Assembly (NCBI GenBank): GCA_902766325.1
Contig: CACXDF010000061.1
Coordinates: 1 to 10,962, forward strand
From: an uncultured Eubacteriales bacterium
Lineage (GTDB): Bacteria; Bacillota; Clostridia; Christensenellales; DTU072
Length of the DNA stretch: 10,962 bases
Direction: 5' to 3'
In this document: piece after piece, positions 7,296 through 10,962 of the stretch
How the letters are laid out: the number at the start of each line of letters is the position of its first letter
Position numbering within the stretch: position 1 is the stretch's first letter
Position numbers and translations under genes: made by a program
Notes under the pieces: model-generated
Told to the model about the DNA's origin: nothing
Database searches by the model: none
What the model saw: the letters and a program-made list of their open reading frames with translations, nothing else

Positions 7296-7685
7296 TTATA
7301 CGCCGGCCACCGGTCCGAATATCGTATTGGCGGTACGCCATTGTTCCACGCGGATAGGCAAAAGGAATAAAGCGTAAATGCCGAGAGTAACGATGGAGAA
7401 GAAAAACCACTTAATGATCTCTTTCAAAAGCGGCCCCGGCTTTCCGATAAATTGAAGCGGAACTCCTACGACGAGGGTATGCTTACACATCCAACGTTGA
7501 TAAATACACATAGCGTTGGGCAACCCGATAAAAGGAATGAGAGCGAGAAGCATAACGCCCAGTCTCATAAAGAAATACTTACCGGGAGTTCCGGTAAACT
7601 TCGATTCCAGACTCCGTTTGCTCTTGTTGTTATTTAAAATATCACCCGATAACGTGATCGTACAGTTATTAAGGTTTTGCGCCAT
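7296..7685 (-). CDS. Small DUF898 (YjgN)-like membrane protein
   Basis: A 129-residue protein of unknown function with two hydrophobic segments (about 37–60 and 89–111). Its pattern resembles DUF898/YjgN proteins, in which a unit 'F.GTxGxLF – membrane helix – W/R-rich – NTxxxG' is repeated. Here FTGTPGKYF (30–38) opens a first unit that runs to LVVGVPLQFIG (71–81). A second, GKPGPLLKEI (81–90) with TLGIYALFLLP, ends in RVEQWRTANTIF (112–123). The first 25 residues are polar and rich in Asn. The start has GGAGG 6 bases before it. The gene has its own promoter and terminator, so it is expressed alone. The family assignment is by eye and moderate; the membrane location is well supported. Confidence 0.7.
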   Translation of the reverse strand: MAQNLNNCTITLSGDILNNNKSKRSLESKFTGTPGKYFFMRLGVMLLALIPFIGLPNAMCIYQRWMCKHTLVVGVPLQFIGKPGPLLKEIIKWFFFSIVTLGIYALFLLPIRVEQWRTANTIFGPVAGV

Positions 7686-7703
7686 CTCATACCTCCGTCA
7701 TTG

Positions 7704-7732
7704 ATTTTATCATTATTTATTTCTTTCGTCAA
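7704..7732 (-). promoter_or_regulatory. Sigma-A promoter of the DUF898-like gene
   Basis: Minus strand TTGACG (7732–7727) and TAAAAT (7709–7704) are separated by exactly 17 bases of A-rich sequence. Each hexamer has one mismatch to consensus. A start near 7697 leaves a leader of about 12 bases containing the GGAGG before the ATG at 7685. The placement fits the single-gene unit that closes at the 7247–7275 terminator. Confidence 0.75.
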
Positions 7733-7767
7733 TATCTTTCCGCGATAATAATGCTATATTCCGTATT

Positions 7768-8937
7768 TTACAGACCGCACAACTGTCGCAGATAGATCAG
7801 GTTATTCGTAACGTGGAAACGAACGCAAAGTTGTTCGTACGAGTAGCCGTATTTTTCGTTCAACGCAACGAATAATTTAGCTAAAAGCGACCAATCGGGG
7901 TCAAAACTCATAGCGGAAGATCTGTCATCCGGATCGCACATGATATTAGTCACGATGTAATCGTAAGAATAGTGATGGATACGATTGATCTCGGCGATCA
8001 CTTCCATTCTGAGTTCTTCGGTATCGTTTATACCCAGCGAAGAGACGGCGCTTTGATAAGAACAGCCTCTGCGCATAATAAAACTGCAAACGGAAGTAAC
8101 GAGCACGTCATAACGCTTTTCCATCCCTTTCTTTTTAGCGATGGAAACGTAAGAAGAGTTACTTCTCGACGCCGTTTCGGAGATCATAAAACCGACGTCC
8201 TGTTCGCGATATAGAGTCTGATGACCGAACTTTTTATCGATCTCACTCTTGACCGACTTATAGTTTTCTACCCCTTTCGGCAAAGATACGGAAACGCCGT
8301 CCATCCCTTGAATGATCGTCTCAAAGTCTTCTCTGCTCGGATCGAGCTCCAGTTTCAGGATCAGGTTTGCGTCGTGTTCGCCGGAACGAAGATAGCCGTA
8401 ACTGCAGAACGGATAAGCGGCAGCCATACCGTCCGGGCTGAACGAGTGGATACGATTTACTTCCGCGCCGATATCCGAATGCGCGATCACACGGAAAGAG
8501 TAGTCCGGGCGGAACGGATTACCGACGCTTCTTAAACCTCTGTTATACTTTGCCGTATACTCTTTGATAATAAAGTCGACGAAGGCGACCGCCGATTCCC
8601 TTCTGTTTCCCTTCACAAGAAGATAAGCGGTATCGTCAAGCACGCAATACGCAAGGAGTTTGGCCGTTTGGCAAGCGTCGGAAATATCCCGGATCATCTC
8701 GATAAACACCTTTTTATTATGTTTACGCTTGAAGACGTCGAAGCTGTGGATGCTGTCCAGTCTTACGGACGCAACGCAACCTCTGCCGGGGTGAACGAGG
8801 TCTCCGCCCGTTCGCTCCATTTCGTCAAAATATTCGCGCGCCTGACCTTCAAAACGATCGCGCCACGATGACATTTCGTCTTCGTTTTCGACTCCGACGT
8901 TTTCGAGCTCTTCATTTTCGTAATTATTGTTTGCCAT
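7768..8937 (-). CDS. REP-associated/IS200-like tyrosine transposase (Y1_Tnp) homologue with lost HUH motif
   Basis: The segment about 53–190 follows the Y1_Tnp/RAYT layout step by step. HSFDVFKRKHNKKVF (64–78) stands where these proteins have the 'R..IF.d..d...F' block. LLAYCVLDDTAYLLVKG (94–110) matches 'AYVLMPNHVHLLV', and YTAKYNR (127–133) matches the tyrosine helix 'Y..YfN'. GNPFRPDYSFRVI (139–151) matches 'GHLFQgRY', and GAEVNRIHSFSPDGMAAAYPFCSYGYL (157–183) matches the 'Ir Y iH.NP..AG...Y..SSY' end. The two HUH histidines are replaced by T103 and Y105, so metal-dependent strand transfer should be gone. Residues 1–50 are acidic and 190–389 are an extra part ending in a possible helix-turn-helix (YGYSYEQLCVRFHVTNNLIY, 363–382). 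The start has AAAGGAG 6 bases before it and lies 34 bases after the repeat-protein stop, so the two are probably co-transcribed. A domesticated DNA-binding or regulatory protein is the likeliest reading; homology is by eye. Confidence 0.65.
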   Translation of the reverse strand: MANNNYENEELENVGVENEDEMSSWRDRFEGQAREYFDEMERTGGDLVHPGRGCVASVRLDSIHSFDVFKRKHNKKVFIEMIRDISDACQTAKLLAYCVLDDTAYLLVKGNRRESAVAFVDFIIKEYTAKYNRGLRSVGNPFRPDYSFRVIAHSDIGAEVNRIHSFSPDGMAAAYPFCSYGYLRSGEHDANLILKLELDPSREDFETIIQGMDGVSVSLPKGVENYKSVKSEIDKKFGHQTLYREQDVGFMISETASRSNSSYVSIAKKKGMEKRYDVLVTSVCSFIMRRGCSYQSAVSSLGINDTEELRMEVIAEINRIHHYSYDYIVTNIMCDPDDRSSAMSFDPDWSLLAKLFVALNEKYGYSYEQLCVRFHVTNNLIYLRQLCGL

Positions 8938-8971
8938 AATCCGCTCCTTTGCGTTTTTTTGATTTATTGAC

Positions 8972-10962
8972 TTACGGGTTTATTAAAACCCTGTTGGTAT
9001 TCATGTCGCCCAGCGTTACGTCGACGACGTAAAGAACGTGATTGTTCATTTCTCCTTCCGTCACGCCGAATTGACCGGTATACACGCTCGAACCGCCGTA
9101 ATCCACAGCGGGTTTTCCGTCAAACAATACGTACACGTTATTGTAGTGCAACATATCCGAAACGTCGGCGTTATAACTGATATCGTACAGTTTTTTATCG
9201 TTGTACGTAAAGACGTTTACGCCTTTTTTAAGCGCCGTCTTTAATTGTTCGAGAATTTCGGCGGAAGAAGTCGACTTCGCAACGGCGCTCATATCCGCGC
9301 CGTAATAGATCGTGTCCGCGCTTTCTCTCACCAAATCGAGTAAAGCGTAGAACGCGAGTCCGATTTTTTCGGCGTCGCCCGACGTTCCGTTCCAGACGAA
9401 GGTCAAATCGGAAAGCGCAGCGGCGGTCCTGACGTCAACGGCGGAAAGCAAAGAGCCGTACGCGGTCATAACGCCGTTCTTCGACGCGGAATATCTTCCG
9501 TCGTATACGTAAGCATAGAACGAGCCGTCGAAACTAAACGGCATTTCGAAAACGAGCTGGTCGTTGACGCCCGATTTTTCGATGATTTCACGATAAAAGC
9601 TCTCCGTGGTAGACGTAGTGATCTCAACGCCGTTATAGTATACCCTTCCGGCGGAAAGCAAGTCGCGCATAAACGTATAACATACGGTCGCAAGAACGTT
9701 CTTTTGCGAATCTGCGCCCATCCACGTATCGAACACTGTCAACCTGAGCGTATACCGGTCGCCGCCGTTCAGGACGGATATACCCGATTTAACGGAGCCG
9801 AAATCAGCAACGTACCGCGGCGAAGAAGTATCCGTCGTCGCAAGAATAGCGGCGTATTCCGCATAGAAATCAACAATAGACACGTTATTCGCCCGAGAGG
9901 TAAAATCAATCGTGCGCTCGAATGCGCTACCGTCCGTAAAGAGAGCCACCGCGCCGTAATCGTCGTTTGCTCCGAACAAATGGACGTCACCGCCGAAACG
10001 GACGTCGACAGCGCCGTAATTAAGCATATTTTCCATCAAAGAGCGCGCGACGTTTCTGAGACAGGAGATCTGCGTGTCCGTACCCGTCCATACGCTTTCG
10101 TCGATCACGAATAAGAGTTCGAAAAAGCTGTTATTGGGCGAAACTACGGACAGATCGGACAAAAATGCGTTGTTCGGATCGGCCATAAGTTCTCTCTTGA
10201 TCGTATCGAATTCTCCGCCGACGAACCAACGGCTGTAAACTTCGGGCGCATTCTTCATATATAAACGCACGACGTAATCCTTTTCGCTGTAATCGAGCAA
10301 GGTCACTTGCGTCGGCTTTTTAAGACCCGCCGGAGTGGTCCTGATCGTGATGGGCGATAGATCGACGGTATAGCTGCTGTGTCCGAGCGAACCTTGCACG
10401 GTCGTAAAGGACCCGTCGCCGTTATCCTTCAATAAGATCCTATTGGAAAGAAGCTGCAATACCCCTTCTCTGGTAAGCGTCTCGCCATACGTTACTTCGT
10501 AAGTTATGTTATATTCGGTATCGGACTGTAAAGACGTAAATACGTTTACGCCGTTACGCATGGTATGTCCGATATAGTCGTACATATAGTAATCGTAATT
10601 AGTGTTGTACTCGCCGCCGGCATAGACCTTTCTTTCGTTGCTCCCATTGAACGTGGACGCAATATTGGTCGCGATATACTCGGGCGAACCCAAACGGATA
10701 TCTTTGATATCATAATCGTGCACGAGAGCGTACAACAAACGATAGAAGCAGTCCTTAACGGCGTTAACGACCGGCGTTTCGTATATTTCAGGCGTAAGAA
10801 GTTCTATAAGCAATTCAAAGTATTCCGAATTGGGGCTCATGACGGAAACCGTATTGATAATACCCTGATAATCCGTCTTCATACGCGAAGTGAGCGGAAG
10901 CAGGTTGACGGGATTAAGCAGCGACAGGATAGCCGCGGCGTTGTCTCTCGTCGTCACGCGCA
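8972..10962 (-). CDS. Large repeat-containing protein of unknown function, C-terminal part (cut by window edge)
   Basis: I do not recognise this family. The frame is open to the window edge. A GTG at 10957 lacks a visible ribosome-binding site and the codon before it is coding-like, so the true start is almost certainly outside; at least 661 residues are present. The sequence is rich in Tyr, Asn, Asp, Ser, Thr and Val with few Cys, as in beta-rich extracellular or surface proteins. It contains about four degenerate copies of one unit, counting from the GTG: a 'LSDLSVVSPNN..F' strand, an amphipathic helix of about 15 residues, then a strand with Gly (DIRLG, DVRFG, RVYYNG, TIYYG) and a later GVNVFT-like strand. 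There is no LPXTG motif, membrane segment or dockerin at the C-terminus (ends NRVLINP). Export would have to be shown by an N-terminal signal outside the window. The RAYT-like gene follows after 34 bases. Confidence 0.8.
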   Translation of the reverse strand, partial: RVTTRDNAAAILSLLNPVNLLPLTSRMKTDYQGIINTVSVMSPNSEYFELLIELLTPEIYETPVVNAVKDCFYRLLYALVHDYDIKDIRLGSPEYIATNIASTFNGSNERKVYAGGEYNTNYDYYMYDYIGHTMRNGVNVFTSLQSDTEYNITYEVTYGETLTREGVLQLLSNRILLKDNGDGSFTTVQGSLGHSSYTVDLSPITIRTTPAGLKKPTQVTLLDYSEKDYVVRLYMKNAPEVYSRWFVGGEFDTIKRELMADPNNAFLSDLSVVSPNNSFFELLFVIDESVWTGTDTQISCLRNVARSLMENMLNYGAVDVRFGGDVHLFGANDDYGAVALFTDGSAFERTIDFTSRANNVSIVDFYAEYAAILATTDTSSPRYVADFGSVKSGISVLNGGDRYTLRLTVFDTWMGADSQKNVLATVCYTFMRDLLSAGRVYYNGVEITTSTTESFYREIIEKSGVNDQLVFEMPFSFDGSFYAYVYDGRYSASKNGVMTAYGSLLSAVDVRTAAALSDLTFVWNGTSGDAEKIGLAFYALLDLVRESADTIYYGADMSAVAKSTSSAEILEQLKTALKKGVNVFTYNDKKLYDISYNADVSDMLHYNNVYVLFDGKPAVDYGGSSVYTGQFGVTEGEMNNHVLYVVDVTLGDMNTNRVLINP
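9287..10765 (-). repeat. Four degenerate protein-level repeats in the large protein
   Basis: Helix-plus-strand cores lie at 10676–10765 (ending DIRLGSPEY), 9980–10069 (DVRFGGDVH), 9620–9700 (RVYYNGVEI) and 9287–9370 (TIYYGADMS). Each is preceded by a strand such as VSVMSPN, LSVVSPN, ISVLNGG or LTFVWNG. The first and last are followed by the identical six residues GVNVFT, and the second by the related VALFTD. Spacing is about 232, 123 and 110 residues, so the first interval may hide one more decayed copy. The similarity is at protein level only. Confidence 0.6.

Noticed and set aside
7204..7410. In-frame 69-residue N-terminal extension of the GH20 protein
   Set aside because: It runs through the terminator hairpin and into the DUF898-like gene; the ATG at 7203 has an ideal AAAGGAG and a family-like N-terminus.
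8938..8971. Possible insertion sequence end or REP-like palindrome next to the transposase-like gene
   Set aside because: The 34-base gap and the 7686–7767 gap on the other side contain no matching inverted or direct repeats that I can see.
10955..10957. GTG as the start of the large repeat protein
   Set aside because: The window ends five bases upstream, no ribosome-binding site can be seen, and the frame stays open to the edge; the protein is almost certainly longer.

Overview
The window looks like a chromosomal segment from an uncultured low-to-mid-GC Gram-positive bacterium, most likely class Clostridia. The reasons are: a murB–whiA–dnaE cluster (WhiA is a Gram-positive regulator), strong Shine-Dalgarno sequences (AAGGAG/GGAGG), σA-type promoters, and core proteins that read like clostridial family members. 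I cannot place it to order or genus by eye. Every supported gene is on the minus strand, so transcription runs from high to low coordinates. The window is densely coded, with no gene-free stretch over about 90 bases; the longer plus-strand reading frames are antisense shadows.

Reading in the direction of transcription. (a) 10962–7768: the C-terminal part of a large repeat-containing protein of unknown function, then, 34 bases on, a 389-residue protein that follows the layout of REP-associated/IS200-like tyrosine transposases (Y1_Tnp) but has lost the catalytic HUH histidines. (b) 7732–7247: a single-gene unit with its own near-consensus promoter, a 129-residue DUF898/YjgN-like membrane protein and a rho-independent terminator. 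(c) 7203–3052: a tightly packed unit of a GH20 beta-N-acetylhexosaminidase, the excinuclease subunit uvrC (starting 4 bases after the hexosaminidase stop) and a Cof-type HAD phosphatase (overlapping uvrC by 4 bases in an ATGA junction). (d) 3004–1: a TTGACA-18-TATAAT promoter followed by murB, whiA (TTG start, overlapping the murB end by 17 bases) and dnaE, which runs off the window.

Regions (c) and (d) are housekeeping: amino-sugar hydrolysis, nucleotide excision repair, phosphate-ester hydrolysis, peptidoglycan precursor synthesis, WhiA-type regulation and replication. The less ordinary parts are the degenerate transposase-like protein beside the repeat protein, the murB promoter whose -10 box lies one base before the annotated ATG, and the direct murB/whiA overlap without the rapZ (yvcJ) and yvcK genes that often lie between them in Firmicutes. 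I see no CRISPR array, tRNA, rRNA, insertion sequence ends or riboswitch.
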